This document shows positions 8,662 to 19,376 of a stretch of 64,000 nt of DNA, piece after piece. The stretch is from Gammaproteobacteria bacterium (GTDB taxonomy: Bacteria > Pseudomonadota > Gammaproteobacteria > Steroidobacterales > Steroidobacteraceae). The stretch covers positions 1 through 64,000 of the forward strand of contig RFOD01000007.1 of assembly GCA_009926865.1 (NCBI GenBank), in the 5' to 3' direction. A model generated the notes under the pieces. It saw only the letters and a program-made list of their open reading frames with translations. It was not told where the DNA came from and did no database searches. Position 1 is the first letter of the stretch; each line of letters starts with the position of its first letter. The translations under genes were made by a program, and so were the position numbers.

Positions 8662-11600
8662 ATGTCGTCCAACGGCGCGGCTAGTCCAATGCCGACGGTG
8701 GTGCCCCCACCCGACGCACGTATCAACCCCCTGTCCGATCGGTCCGCTTGGGAGCGCGATCGCGAGGCCTGTCAGCGAGACCCTGGGCGCTATCACGGCG
8801 ATATCGCGCGGCGGGAACTCCATTGGTTCGATCCCACTTTTGGCGATAGCGGCGCCTGGATCCGCTTTGATGCGGCCCGCGGCACATGGAGGGGCTATGA
8901 CGCGCGGACGGCTGCTGAGCTTGCTGCGAACGCGCTCGCCGGTCGTGATGCGTCCTATTACCCCTGGTCGTTGGCGCTGGATACGCGCGACGCCCCCTAT
9001 TTCCGCTGGTTTAGTGGTGCGCTCACCAACGCCTGCTTTAATGAAGTCGACCGGCACGTCCTCGAGGGGTATGGCGAAGAAGTCGCCCTGTGGTTCGAAG
9101 GTGATCGCTGGGACCAATCATTAAATGAAGGTCGAGGCGGACCGGTGACCAGTTATTCGGTCACACGTCAGCGCCTCATGTTTGAAGTAGCTCGCTGTGC
9201 CATCGCACTTGAGCGTCTCGGACTTCGGGCAGGTGATCGCGTTGCCATCAACATGCCGAATATCCCCGAGCAGATTTACTGGACTCTCGCGTGCAAGCGT
9301 CTAGGCGTGGTGTATACGCCGGTGTTCGGTGGTTTCAGTGATAAAACGCTATCCGACCGAATCCATAACGCCGGTGCTCGAGTGGTCATCACGGCGGATG
9401 GGGGCTTTCGAAACGCGCAGATCGTCGCGTTCAAAGAGGCCTATACCGACCCAGCGCTCGATGGCTATGTCCCGATTGAGTCGGCGTTAGCGGCGGTGAC
9501 CGATGCCTTACGGGCGCAGTCAGTTCCTCTGGATATCAGCACTGAGATTTTGCATAGCCTACAGACTCAGTTGGCCAATGAAATTACCTTAGAACGTTCG
9601 GATGTCATGCGCGTCGTGGGTCAGGCGCTTGAGCGTTTACCGCAACTCGTCTCCGCAGAGGCAAGTCGTATTCGAACCGCTTTGGCGTCGGCGCTGGTGG
9701 CCGTTCCGCCACGGGTGGATACGGTGATCGTCGTACGTCATACCGGACAGCCCGATCTACTTTGGCGCCCCGAGCGCGATCGTTGGGCGCATGAATTGTT
9801 GGCGCAAGCCGAACAAGAATTACTGCAAGCCGCGAACGCCGCGGGCCACTCGGTAGCCGATGTGGCCGCGCTATGCGCACTTGATGGCCCCGCTTTTTGC
9901 GCCGCCGTCTGGTCGATCTCCGCGCCTCGTCCTGTCGATGCCGAGTTTCCGCTATTTTTTATTTACACCTCGGGCTCCACCGGTAAGCCCAAAGGAGTCG
10001 TGCACGTCCACGGCGGCTACGTTAGTGGTGTCGCGCACAGCATGCGTATCGCATTTGATGCGCAGCCACGGGATGTCATGTATGTGGTCGCAGACCCCGG
10101 CTGGATCACTGGCCAGAGTTACATGATTTGCGCTGCGCTGACGACACGCGTGACCACCGTCATTGCTGAGGGGGCCCCTGTTTTTCCGAGCTCCGGGCGC
10201 TTCGCAAGCATCATTGAGCGTTATCAGGTCAATATATTCAAAGCGGGCGTCACCTTTTTAAAGACGGTGATGAGTGATCCGCAAAATATTGAGGACGTAC
10301 GGGCGTACTCAATGAATTCCCTACGCGTCGCCACTTTCTGTGCAGAGCCTACATCGCCCGCCGTTCAAGAATTCGGTATGAAGTGGGTTACGCCTTGGTA
10401 TATCAACTCTTATTGGGCTACAGAGCACGGTGGTATCGTCTGGACTCATTTCTTTGGTAACCATGACTTCCCGCTCCGACCGGATGCGCACACTTATCCC
10501 CTTCCTTGGGTGCAGGGTGATGTCTGGGTGGCCGATAGCGAGCCAGATGAATCAGGTTCGGTCACGGCGCGAGTGGCTGCTGATGGTGAGAAAGGCGAAA
10601 TCATTATCGAGGCGCCTTATCCCTATCTTTGTCGCACGATATGGGGTGATACCGACAATTTCCGCGTCGATGGTAATCGCATCACAGCAGCTTGGCGCGG
10701 GGATATCGAGCGTTATACCAACACCTATTGGCGCCGCTGGAAGGGAAAGCTGGCTTACACCCAAGGCGACTTTGCGGTGCGTCATGCGGATGGCAGCTTT
10801 TCGTTACACGGCCGATCTGACGATGTCATTAACGTTTCGGGGCATCGTTTGGGCACCGAAGAAATTGAAGGCGCCATTCTGCGTGATAAGCAGATTCATG
10901 CTGATTCGCCCGTTGGTAATGTCATCGTGGTGGGCGCCCCTCATGCACAAAAAGGTCTGACCCCACTCGCCTTTGTAGTTCCCGCACCAGGCCGTCATTT
11001 GGCTGCTGAGGACCGCCGTCGCTTAGTCGAGACAGTTCGACAGGAAAAAGGCCAAGTCGCCATTCCAGAAGATTTCATTGAAGTCCGACAATTTCCCGAG
11101 ACTCGTAGCGGGAAATACATGCGACGTATGGTGCGTGCATTGGTCGAGGGCCAACCGGTCGGCGATACCTCGACCCTACGCAATCCAGAGGCAATCAATG
11201 AACTCGCACGCGTCATTGATGAGTGGCAGGCGCAGCAACGGGTCGCCGATGAGCAGCGAATTTTCGAGGACTATCGATATTTTCGTGTGCAGTATCACGA
11301 CGCGATTGCCGCTGCTGAGCACGCACGCATCGCACTCGTCATCGTCCGTAACCCACCGGTGAATGCGCTTAACGAGCGCGCATTGGATGAGCTCAATATC
11401 GTCATCGATCACCTCGCCCGGCGAGACGACGTCAAAGTCATTATTTTTACCGGTGCCGGTACGAGCGCTTTTGTTGCCGGAGCCGATATTCGCCAGTTGT
11501 TGGAAGATATACACACCCTTGATGAAGCCTTGCCTTTACCTAATAACGCACACTTAGCTTTTCGTAAGATTGAATCTTTGAATAAGCCGGCAATTGCGGC

Positions 11601-14134
11601 CATCAATGGTGTTGCGCTGGGTGGGGGGATGGAATTCGCCATGGCGTGTCATATTCGTGTGGCGGAGCCGATCGCGCAGTTTGGACAACCTGAGGTACGT
11701 CTTAACTTATTACCTGGATATGGCGGCACTCAGCGTTTACCGCGCTTATTGGAACTAGCGGACCACCGGGCTCCACTCGTACGCGCCATGGAAATCCTTG
11801 CGGGCGGTAGAACCTACACCGCCGATGAGTTGTATACCGACGGGATGTTGCAGGCGCTCGCCACGTCCGGCGAAGACGTGGTCAGCCTGGCAAGTCGACT
11901 CGCCATCGAGTACGTCAAGGCGCCGAGGGGTCGAGGGTTGATCGCCCGTGAGTTTGCGCGACGCAAGGCGGCCGAGGCGTCATGGCTGCAACCCGGGCGT
12001 GACTCGCTCACTGAGGCGATGCAGCATCCCCTGGTCCGCGCGTTACAGGCGCAAGCTGAGGCTGTCGGACGTAGCGCCACCTTGCAGCGAATCCTTGATG
12101 CGGTGCACACCGGATGGCAGCAGGGAATCACCATCGGGCTGAAACGCGAGGCCCAGGTTTTCGCCGAGGCAATCGTGGATCCTGCCGGTGGAAAGGCGGG
12201 GATAAGGGCTTTCTTTGATAAACAAAGTGCGCCCTTACCGACCAAGCCTGAGGGCCGGCCTGCTATGAAAGACGCGCGTCGCTTACAGCGCCGAGGTCAG
12301 CTATTACCCATTGGTGCGCCATTCTTCCCAGGGCTCACCCCGATACCTAAATGGCAATATGGACATGCGGTCATCAAGGATCCGCTAACGGGCGCCCCCG
12401 CTCACGGCCTGCCGCGAATCGCTGAACAGCAAATTCTATTACCGGTACCGGAGCCATCTGCTAACGAGGCTGTGGTGTACGTTTTGGCATCAGAAGTCAA
12501 CTTCAATGATATCTGGGCCATTACCGGTATTCCGGTATCACCTTTTGATAATCATGATCTCGACTATCAAGTGACCGGTTCAGGCGGGATTGCCTTGATC
12601 GCCTCCCTAGGTGACGAAAACGCGAGGGCCGGCTCAAAGTCGGTGATCTTGTCACTATTTATTCGGGGCAAAGCGAATTGCTGTCGCCGCTCGCAGGCCG
12701 TGATCCCATGTACGCAGGCTTCTCCATTCAGGGATATGAGACGGATACCGGCAGTCACCAGCAATTTCTGTGCGTACAGGGGCCACAATTACATCCGGTA
12801 CCCCCCGATCTCACATTAGAAGCTGCTGGGTCCTATGTGCTGAATTTAGGGACCGTGGTTCGAGCGTTATTCACCACTCTCAAAGTCCAAAGGAACCGTA
12901 GTATTTTCATTGAGGGTGCGGCGACTGGTACGGGCTTCGAGGCGCTTAAAAGCGCCGCTCGGCATGGGCTCTGCACGGTGGGCGGCGTATCGAGTGAAGA
13001 GCGGGCGGCATTCATCAAAGCCGAAGGCGCGTCGGGCGCGCTCAATCGCAAGGACAGTCAATGGGCTCAGGCCTGGTGCCCGATGACCCCGAAGCGATCT
13101 GCCAATGGGAGGCAGAGGGTGCGCCGTTGCTTGAGGCGCTGCGGGCACAAACAGGCGGGCGCTTAGCTGATTATGTTGTGTCACACGCAGGTGAACAGGC
13201 GTTCCCGCGCTCCTTTCAACTGCTCGCTGAAGGCGGAAAGTTAACGTTCTACGGCGCAACAAGCGGGTATTGGTTCTCGTTCGTCGGCAAGGCTGGCAGT
13301 GCATCACCCGAGAGCATGCTCGAGCGTGCTGAGTTAGCCGCGGGCGAAGCGGTGCTGCTGTACTACGGGGTCGACAGTGCGGAGTTGCTGGACGCCACCG
13401 GGCTAGAGGCCATCGAAGCGGTACGCGCTGCGGGCGCGCGACTAGTGGTCGCGACCTATAGCGATGCGCAGCGCGAATTTGTCCAATCTTTGGGTTTTGG
13501 GGAGGCTGTGCGCGGTGTGGTTTCACTCGAGGAAATTCAGCGTAAAGAAGGCGCTGATTTTGAGTGGCCGGATGCGCTACCTCGCATGCCAGATTCCAAG
13601 ACCGATACGACACGCTTCAAAGAGGCGGTACGTCGCTACCAAGAGCGCACGATGAAGCCGTTTGGTAGTGCCATCGGCCGCTGGTTACGCTCAGCGGACA
13701 ATCCGCGGGGATACCCCGACCTAATCATTGAGCGTGCGGGGCACGATACGCTGGCGGCCTCGACTTCCTTGATCAAGCCGTTCACGGGACGGGTCGTTTA
13801 CTGTGAATCGATGCAGCATCGTCGGTACACCTTTTACGCGCCGCAGGTCTGGATGCGTCAACGTCGTATCTTCATGCCGACCGCCACGATTGCCGGTACG
13901 CATTTGTGTAATGCCTTTGAGGTGACGCGCATGAACGATCTGATCGCAGCGGGTCGGTTAGATGTGAGCGAACCTTTGATGGTGCCGTGGTCAGAACTTC
14001 CGGTAGCGCATCAGGCCATGTGGGACAACACGCACGCCGGTGCGAACTACGTCCTCAATCACGCCTTACCGGCGAGCGGCCTTAAATCGCGGGACGAGCT
14101 CTATCAGGCATGGGGTGCGCAAGATGGCCGCTAA
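8662..14134 (+). CDS. pcs: Propionyl-CoA synthase, trifunctional (3-hydroxypropionate to propionyl-CoA); frame broken twice
   Basis: Converts 3-hydroxypropionate, CoA, ATP and NADPH to propionyl-CoA. Three fused domains are readable. An AMP-forming acyl-CoA synthetase spans about 1-870 with P-loop YTSGSTGKPKG at 435-445. An enoyl-CoA hydratase spans about 880-1230 with VAGADI at 938-943, INGVALGGGMEFAMAC at 981-996 and the GQPEVRLNLLPGYGGTQRL block, retaining both crotonase glutamates. A zinc-independent MDR-type enoyl-CoA reductase ends the protein, with GAATGTGFEALKSA as nucleotide loop. The frame breaks near 12615-12632 and again near 13065-13073, so it reads as 8662-12819, about 12615-13166 and 13061-14134. 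Restoring one base at each site gives 1824 aa, matching the roughly 1820-aa Chloroflexus enzyme. Both breaks fall inside the reductase domain, so a natural split into working proteins is unlikely; sequencing error is favoured over decay. The end overlaps mcr by 11 bp. Confidence 0.92.
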
Positions 14135-17100
14135 ACGTCGCGCCCGATCGGGTCGTCTCGCCGGCAAGGTGAGTCTTGTTACCGGCGCGGGCGGCAATAT
14201 TGGCCAACATATCGTTACTCGCTATTTACAGGAAGGCGCGACCGTCGTCATGGTCGGCCGGAATATCGAAAAGTTAGAAGCGGCCCGAAAAAGCGCACTC
14301 AAATTAAGTGGGGCACCGGCGACGTCCGCTTGGGTTCTGCCTTTCGATGCATCTGATTCTGGTCAAGCTCGATTTGGTATCGAGCAGGTGATCAAAAAAT
14401 ACGGTCGCCTCGATATTTTGGTGAATAACGCGGGTTCTGCGGGACCTAAACAGACGATCGATCGCCTGCCTCTCTCCAAGGAGCAGCTGGCCTCACTACA
14501 AGCGACCGGCGCTAAAGATACCGAGACCGTCGCGGACGCGGCTGGAAATTTACTCGGCATTACTTGGAATATGGTTCGCGCGGCTTCGCCGCATCTTTTG
14601 GCCGGTTCAAGTATTGTCAATGTCTCCACCATTTTTTCCCGTACACGATACTTTGGGCGTGCGGCTTACGTCGTCCCTAAAGCGGCCTTGAATGCGTTTT
14701 CACGACAGCTTGCTTTACAGCTAGGTTCACGCGGGATTCGCGTCAACGTCGTCTATCCCGGGCCAATCGAAAGCGAGCGGATTCGCGGTGCCTTTGCCGC
14801 CATGGATGATTTACGACGGGCACCACAAGGCACGACCGCCAAAGAGTTTTTAGCGACGATGGCGCTTGCGAGTGCTGATGGGGAGGACACGCCACAACAT
14901 CGGTTCCCCACGATGGATGATGTCGCCAACACAATCGTCTTTCTAGGTAGCGACGAGTCGCGCGCGTTCAGTATGCAGGGCTTTGAAGTTACTCACGGTA
15001 TGCAGGTGGTGCAAGAGTCGCGCTCAACTTGGGTGTCTCGGCCAGAGCTACGCACTGTCGATGGAACCGGATCGCTGATTTTAGTTGCGAGCGGTGATCA
15101 GATCGCCGATGCCTTGACCGTGGCGCGTATCCAATCGCGTTGCGGGGCAAAGGTTTTATTGGGTGTAGGTAGTGAAGAAGCGGTCCAATCCGTGCGCAGT
15201 GCCTTGCAGTCCAATGACATCGATGCGCGCATCGAACCCATTTTGTGTGACCGGAGTCGTGCAGAGACCTTGCAGCAATCTTTGGCGCCCTACACCAATG
15301 GTTCGTCCATTCATGGGGCGATCGTGCTGCCTGCGTTTGGTGCGTGGCGTTTCCAGGCACCGCTCGCTGAGGCGAGCGATACCGACGTCGATGCCTTTCT
15401 GAAGGCGGAGCTCACCGGAGCCATTGCGATCGTTCGCGAGTTGTCGCAGCTTTGGCGACGCTATAGTGCAGCCGGCGCCGGACCGCGTGTGCTCTTTATG
15501 TCTAACGGTAACGATACCGCGGGTAATACCTACGGCGATATCTTGCGCGCAGGCGTTGAGCAACTGATCCGCGTTTGGCGCGATGAAAGCCGTACGCAGA
15601 CCGCATCCGGTGAACGGGCGGCAGCCGAATGGTCGAACCAGATCATTCGGTGGACCAATGCGGAGGAGCACGGGCTGCTATTCGCGGCGAGCCAGGCGGC
15701 ACGCTTGCTCTATACCAAACGTCGGGTGCCGCAAGTCAATTTATATATGCCCGCAACGATTGTTGATGCGACCGGATCAACTCGACCCAATTTCGGATGG
15801 ATTGAGTCTTTGATGGGTTTGCATTTGGGCAAGTGCGTGCTGATTACTGGCGGTTCAGGCGGGATCGGCGGTCAGCTCGCACGACTCTTGGCGATCGCTG
15901 GCGCGCGAGTAATGCTGACTGCGCGTGGTAAAGACGCCTTACGCGCCCTGCGGGAGTCGATCGTGCAAGAGCTTGAGGAGATCGGCTACAACCGCCCTGC
16001 CGAACGCGTGCGAATGTTGGCTGATGTGGATGTGGGTAACGAGGCCTCATTGGTCAAAGCGGTATCGACCACGATCGAGGCTTTCGGTCGAGTCGACTAT
16101 TTAATCAATAACGCAGGTGTTGCGGGTGCCGAGCAGATGGTGGTCGATATGGACCCGACAATCTGGCGCAGTACGCTCCAAGCCAATTTAAATTCCAATT
16201 ATTCTTTGATTGAAAAGTTAGTACCTTTGATGAAGCGCCAAGGGTCAGGCTACATTCTCAACGTGAGCTCTTATTTTGGCGGCGAGAAATATATTGCCGT
16301 GCCCTACCCCAACCGTGCTGATTACGCAGTATCCAAGGCAGGCCAACGGGCTCTAGTTGAAAATCTTGCGCGCTTTGTCGGCCCAGAAATTCAGATTAAT
16401 GCGATTGCACCAGGGCCGGTCGAAGGGGAGCGGCTTGCGGGGAAAGACGGCAAGGCGGGTCTATTTTTGCGTCGCGCTCGTTTGATTTTGGAAAACAAGC
16501 GACTGAATTTGGTACATGGCGCGGTACTTGACTGTCTGAGTCAGGGCAAGACATTGACTGACATTTGGCAGCAGTTAGCCGCGAATGATGTGGGCTTATT
16601 ACAGCAGACTAATATTTTTGCACCCTTGCAAAAAATAAGCTCACGTATTCGTCGCGATGTCCATGCGAGCGACGAAGTGGACTACAGCTCCTTACATTTT
16701 TTGCTCACGAGCCAGATGGCCAAGCGTTTGATTACACGCCTACGTAACGGGGGTAGCTTGGCGACAGAGGCTGACTATGCAGAGGCATCTCGCTGGGCTG
16801 AGCAATTACCCGAGCCGACCGAACCCTTTCTAGACCCAGCTCGGACGCAGACGGAGGCTGCCCGTATTCGTGATGGGGTGCTCGGCATGCTGCATTTGAA
16901 ACGGATGCCAACTGAGCTCGACGTGGCATTAGCGACGGTTTTTTTCATGGCGGATCGCGCGATTTCCGGCGAAACCTTTGAGCCCTCGGGTGGCTTACAG
17001 CAAGAGCGAACGATTACTGAGCGAGAACTGTTTGGTCGTGCTAAGCCCGAACGCGTACGGCAAATGGAAGGTGAAACCATTTGGTTGATCGGCGAGCATA

Positions 17101-17786
17101 TGGTTGAGCCTTTAGCCGCGGTGGCCCGGCTTTTTCTTGAGGAAGGTCGTGTCGGTCGCGTAGTCGTGCTTTCGCAAACAGCCGGGGCGCAGCAAGCGTT
17201 ACAGCAATCCCTCCAAGGTATTAAGCAGCTAGACCGAGTGAGTTATCGCGTCATGGGTGATGCTCTTGAAGATAGCCTAGATCAGGCTTTAGCTCAGGGT
17301 ACGCCTGCCGCAGTGATCTCCACTCCACTAGCGCCAATCCCGCGCGGTATGTTTGGCATCGAAGGGGATACTCATCTCGATGCCGCTGGCTTCTCTGAGT
17401 TGATCGAAACTAATCTGACGCAACACTTCCGTGTGGCGCGCAAAGTCAGCCTCTATCAAGGCGCCCGTCTGATTTTGGTGTCACCGGATGTACCCGTCGG
17501 CGGCAGCTTGGCGCAATTTGCGATGGCAAATTTCATCAAAACGACGCTCCATGCGTTCACGGCCACACTGGGCGTTGAAAACGAACGACTCTCAACCTCT
17601 GTCCCGGTGAACCAAGTCAATTTGACGCGACGCATGCGCAGCGAAGAGCCCCGTGATGCCGTTGAACAGGCCGAGGAATACCAACGATTTGCACACGCCG
17701 TCTTGTTAGCGGCGGCGCCCATTGTGGAGGCGCAGGAGAGTCGCTATCGAGCACGTATCTATCGAGGTCTCGCCATCACGGTGTGA
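14124..17786 (+). CDS. mcr: Bifunctional NADPH-dependent malonyl-CoA reductase (malonyl-CoA to 3-hydroxypropionate)
   Basis: Two short-chain dehydrogenase halves in one 1220-aa chain, essentially the length of Chloroflexus aurantiacus Mcr. By family knowledge the C-terminal half reduces malonyl-CoA to malonate semialdehyde and the N-terminal half reduces that to 3-hydroxypropionate. N half: NADPH loop TGAGGNIG at 20-27, LVNNAGSAG, serine-bearing VNVSTIFSR, catalytic Tyr182 and Lys186 in YVVPK. C half: loop TGGSGGIG at 575-582, LINNAGVAG, LNVSSYFGGEK, Tyr734 and Lys738 in YAVSK. Long stretches such as VPYPNRADYAVSKAGQRA and ANFIKTTLHAFTAT, and the C-terminal IYRGLAITV, fit Mcr specifically rather than generic SDRs. 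The ATG lies inside the last codons of pcs, implying translational coupling; an in-frame ATG at 14040 would lie within pcs and is rejected. Intact frame throughout. Confidence 0.96.
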   Translation: MAAKRRARSGRLAGKVSLVTGAGGNIGQHIVTRYLQEGATVVMVGRNIEKLEAARKSALKLSGAPATSAWVLPFDASDSGQARFGIEQVIKKYGRLDILVNNAGSAGPKQTIDRLPLSKEQLASLQATGAKDTETVADAAGNLLGITWNMVRAASPHLLAGSSIVNVSTIFSRTRYFGRAAYVVPKAALNAFSRQLALQLGSRGIRVNVVYPGPIESERIRGAFAAMDDLRRAPQGTTAKEFLATMALASADGEDTPQHRFPTMDDVANTIVFLGSDESRAFSMQGFEVTHGMQVVQESRSTWVSRPELRTVDGTGSLILVASGDQIADALTVARIQSRCGAKVLLGVGSEEAVQSVRSALQSNDIDARIEPILCDRSRAETLQQSLAPYTNGSSIHGAIVLPAFGAWRFQAPLAEASDTDVDAFLKAELTGAIAIVRELSQLWRRYSAAGAGPRVLFMSNGNDTAGNTYGDILRAGVEQLIRVWRDESRTQTASGERAAAEWSNQIIRWTNAEEHGLLFAASQAARLLYTKRRVPQVNLYMPATIVDATGSTRPNFGWIESLMGLHLGKCVLITGGSGGIGGQLARLLAIAGARVMLTARGKDALRALRESIVQELEEIGYNRPAERVRMLADVDVGNEASLVKAVSTTIEAFGRVDYLINNAGVAGAEQMVVDMDPTIWRSTLQANLNSNYSLIEKLVPLMKRQGSGYILNVSSYFGGEKYIAVPYPNRADYAVSKAGQRALVENLARFVGPEIQINAIAPGPVEGERLAGKDGKAGLFLRRARLILENKRLNLVHGAVLDCLSQGKTLTDIWQQLAANDVGLLQQTNIFAPLQKISSRIRRDVHASDEVDYSSLHFLLTSQMAKRLITRLRNGGSLATEADYAEASRWAEQLPEPTEPFLDPARTQTEAARIRDGVLGMLHLKRMPTELDVALATVFFMADRAISGETFEPSGGLQQERTITERELFGRAKPERVRQMEGETIWLIGEHMVEPLAAVARLFLEEGRVGRVVVLSQTAGAQQALQQSLQGIKQLDRVSYRVMGDALEDSLDQALAQGTPAAVISTPLAPIPRGMFGIEGDTHLDAAGFSELIETNLTQHFRVARKVSLYQGARLILVSPDVPVGGSLAQFAMANFIKTTLHAFTATLGVENERLSTSVPVNQVNLTRRMRSEEPRDAVEQAEEYQRFAHAVLLAAAPIVEAQESRYRARIYRGLAITV

Positions 17787-17812
17787 GAGCGGACTGCGTT
17801 AAAGTGTCGGGG

Positions 17813-18457
17813 ATGAAACTTGCAGTCATTCCCGTTACCCCGTTCCAGCAAAACTGCTCGCTGCTGATCTGTGAGCGCACGGGAGCTGCTGCGGTCGTTG
17901 ATCCGGGCGGCGACTTATCGCGCATCGAATCCAAGCTAAGTGAGGCTGGATGCCAGCTCGAAAAAATCTTCATCACGCACGGGCATCTCGATCACGCGGG
18001 CGCCACAGCCGCTTTGGCGCGCGAGTACCGCGTACCGATTGAGGGTCCTCACCCTGATGATGCATTTTGGATTGAGCAGATGCCTGCTCAGGCCAAATTA
18101 TTTGGCTTTCCAGCTGCCGAAACATTTAAGCCTGACCGATGGTTGCAACAGGGTGATCAAGTACAGTTCGGTGAGCAAGCTTTGGAAGTCTTGCATTGCC
18201 CAGGACACACGCCAGGCCACATTGTCTTCTTTGATCGAAGTGGTCGATTAGCGATTGTCGGTGATGTGTTATTTGCAGGGTCGATCGGGCGAACAGACTT
18301 TCCTCGGGGCAATCATCAGGATCTGATCCGCTCTATTCGTGAGCGACTTTTTCCCTTGGGCGATGATGTTCGGTTCTTGCCCGGGCATGGGCCTATGTCA
18401 ACATTCGGCGCTGAACGCCAGACTAACCCCTTCGTCGCCGATCACGTTGTTGATTAA
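17813..18457 (+). CDS. gloC: Glyoxalase II-like MBL-fold hydrolase, GloC/YcbL type
   Basis: Small metallo-beta-lactamase-fold hydrolase of 214 aa, close in length and motif order to E. coli YcbL (GloC), which hydrolyses S-lactoylglutathione. It opens with MKLAVIPVTPFQQNCS; the metal signature THGHLDH is at 55-61 (His56, His58, Asp60, His61), followed by HCPGHTPGHIVFF, GDVLFAGSIGRTDFPRG and LPGHGP. It lacks the C-terminal domain of classical GloB. The ATG at 17813 is preferred over an in-frame GTG at 17783. It starts 26 bp after mcr on the same strand and may be cotranscribed with pcs-mcr. The convergent ctaB gene ends one base away. Confidence 0.88.
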   Translation: MKLAVIPVTPFQQNCSLLICERTGAAAVVDPGGDLSRIESKLSEAGCQLEKIFITHGHLDHAGATAALAREYRVPIEGPHPDDAFWIEQMPAQAKLFGFPAAETFKPDRWLQQGDQVQFGEQALEVLHCPGHTPGHIVFFDRSGRLAIVGDVLFAGSIGRTDFPRGNHQDLIRSIRERLFPLGDDVRFLPGHGPMSTFGAERQTNPFVADHVVD

Positions 18458-18458
18458 A

Positions 18459-19376
18459 TCACGCAGCCCATAGCTGATTCGTGGGTAGATAGTGATCTAC
18501 CAACAAGGCTACAAATAGCCACATCAAATACGAGATCGAGTACCGAAAGACTTTCATAGGTAGCTCGGCTCGCTCGGTCATCTTCAGCGCTAATGCGTAA
18601 TATAAAAACCGACCATTAAGGTAAGTGATACCAGCCAAATAAATTAATCCACTCATGCCAGTTAAAAATGGCATCAACGTGATCAAAACCAGCAATACGG
18701 TGTACAGCAGGATTTGTAGTCGCGTGTAAGCGATACCGTGAGTGACCGGAAGCATAGGGATACCCGCACGCGCATATTCATCGCGACGGGCGATGGCTAA
18801 TGCCCAAAAATGTGGCGGTGTCCAAATGAAGATGATCAAAAACAGGAGCAAGGCATTTGGGTCAGGGTCAATGGAGTTCGTGACAGCTGCCCAGCCTAAT
18901 ACTGGGGGAGCCGCTCCCGCAGCGCCGCCGATGACGATATTTTGTGATGTCGCTCGCTTGAGAAAAACGGTATAGATAACGGCATACCCGATCAACGATG
19001 CAAACGTCAGTACCGCAGTCAGCGGATTGACTAAAAACCAAAGAATGAGCATTGATAAGAGGCCGAGCGCACCTGCAAATATCAAGGCTTGACGGGTACC
19101 TAAACCACCCGTGGGTAGCGGTCGGCTGCGCGTTCGCGACATTTGCTCGTCAATTTTTTGATCAAGGACATGATTGATGGCAGCGGCACAGGCGGACGCC
19201 AGAGCAATACCCAGATTGCCAAATATCAAGGCATCGAGTGGTGGCATACCCGGTGTAGCGAGTAGCGTACCCACGATGGCGGTGAATACGATAAGTGCCA
19301 CCACTCTGGGCTTGGTGAGCTCCAGATAGAGGCGCCAAGTGGGACGCGCGGATGCAACTGAGGCGGGCGCACTCAT
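18459..19376 (-). CDS. ctaB: Protoheme IX farnesyltransferase (heme O synthase)
   Basis: Membrane prenyltransferase of 305 aa that adds farnesyl to heme B to make heme O, the precursor of heme A for the aa3 oxidase upstream. UbiA-superfamily features are visible: [17 protein letters not shown] near the N-terminus, the first aspartate motif [15 protein letters not shown] with the following RPLP, and eight or nine hydrophobic segments. Its ATG overlaps the ctaA stop by 4 bp, so heme O and heme A synthases are cotranslated. E. coli calls this gene cyoE. It ends one base from gloC, leaving no room for a terminator between the convergent genes. Confidence 0.95.
   Translation of the reverse strand: MSAPASVASARPTWRLYLELTKPRVVALIVFTAIVGTLLATPGMPPLDALIFGNLGIALASACAAAINHVLDQKIDEQMSRTRSRPLPTGGLGTRQALIFAGALGLLSMLILWFLVNPLTAVLTFASLIGYAVIYTVFLKRATSQNIVIGGAAGAAPPVLGWAAVTNSIDPDPNALLLFLIIFIWTPPHFWALAIARRDEYARAGIPMLPVTHGIAYTRLQILLYTVLLVLITLMPFLTGMSGLIYLAGITYLNGRFLYYALALKMTERAELPMKVFRYSISYLMWLFVALLVDHYLPTNQLWAA

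Noticed and set aside
8821-8835. GGTTCGATCC resembling a tRNA T-loop
   Set aside because: It lies within pcs coding sequence and has no acceptor or anticodon stem around it.
8569-9117. Extension of the gloB frame by 183 codons antisense to pcs
   Set aside because: The extra sequence is arginine/proline-rich shadow of pcs; the metallo-hydrolase has a natural start at 8568 and normal length.
12612-12640. Programmed ribosomal frameshift in pcs
   Set aside because: No slippery heptamer or evident downstream stem at either break, and two separate same-direction shifts would be needed; simple base loss fits better.
14040-14123. Mcr starting at 14040
   Set aside because: This would place 28 codons inside pcs and add residues not resembling Mcr; the ATG at 14124 gives the family-typical 1220 aa.
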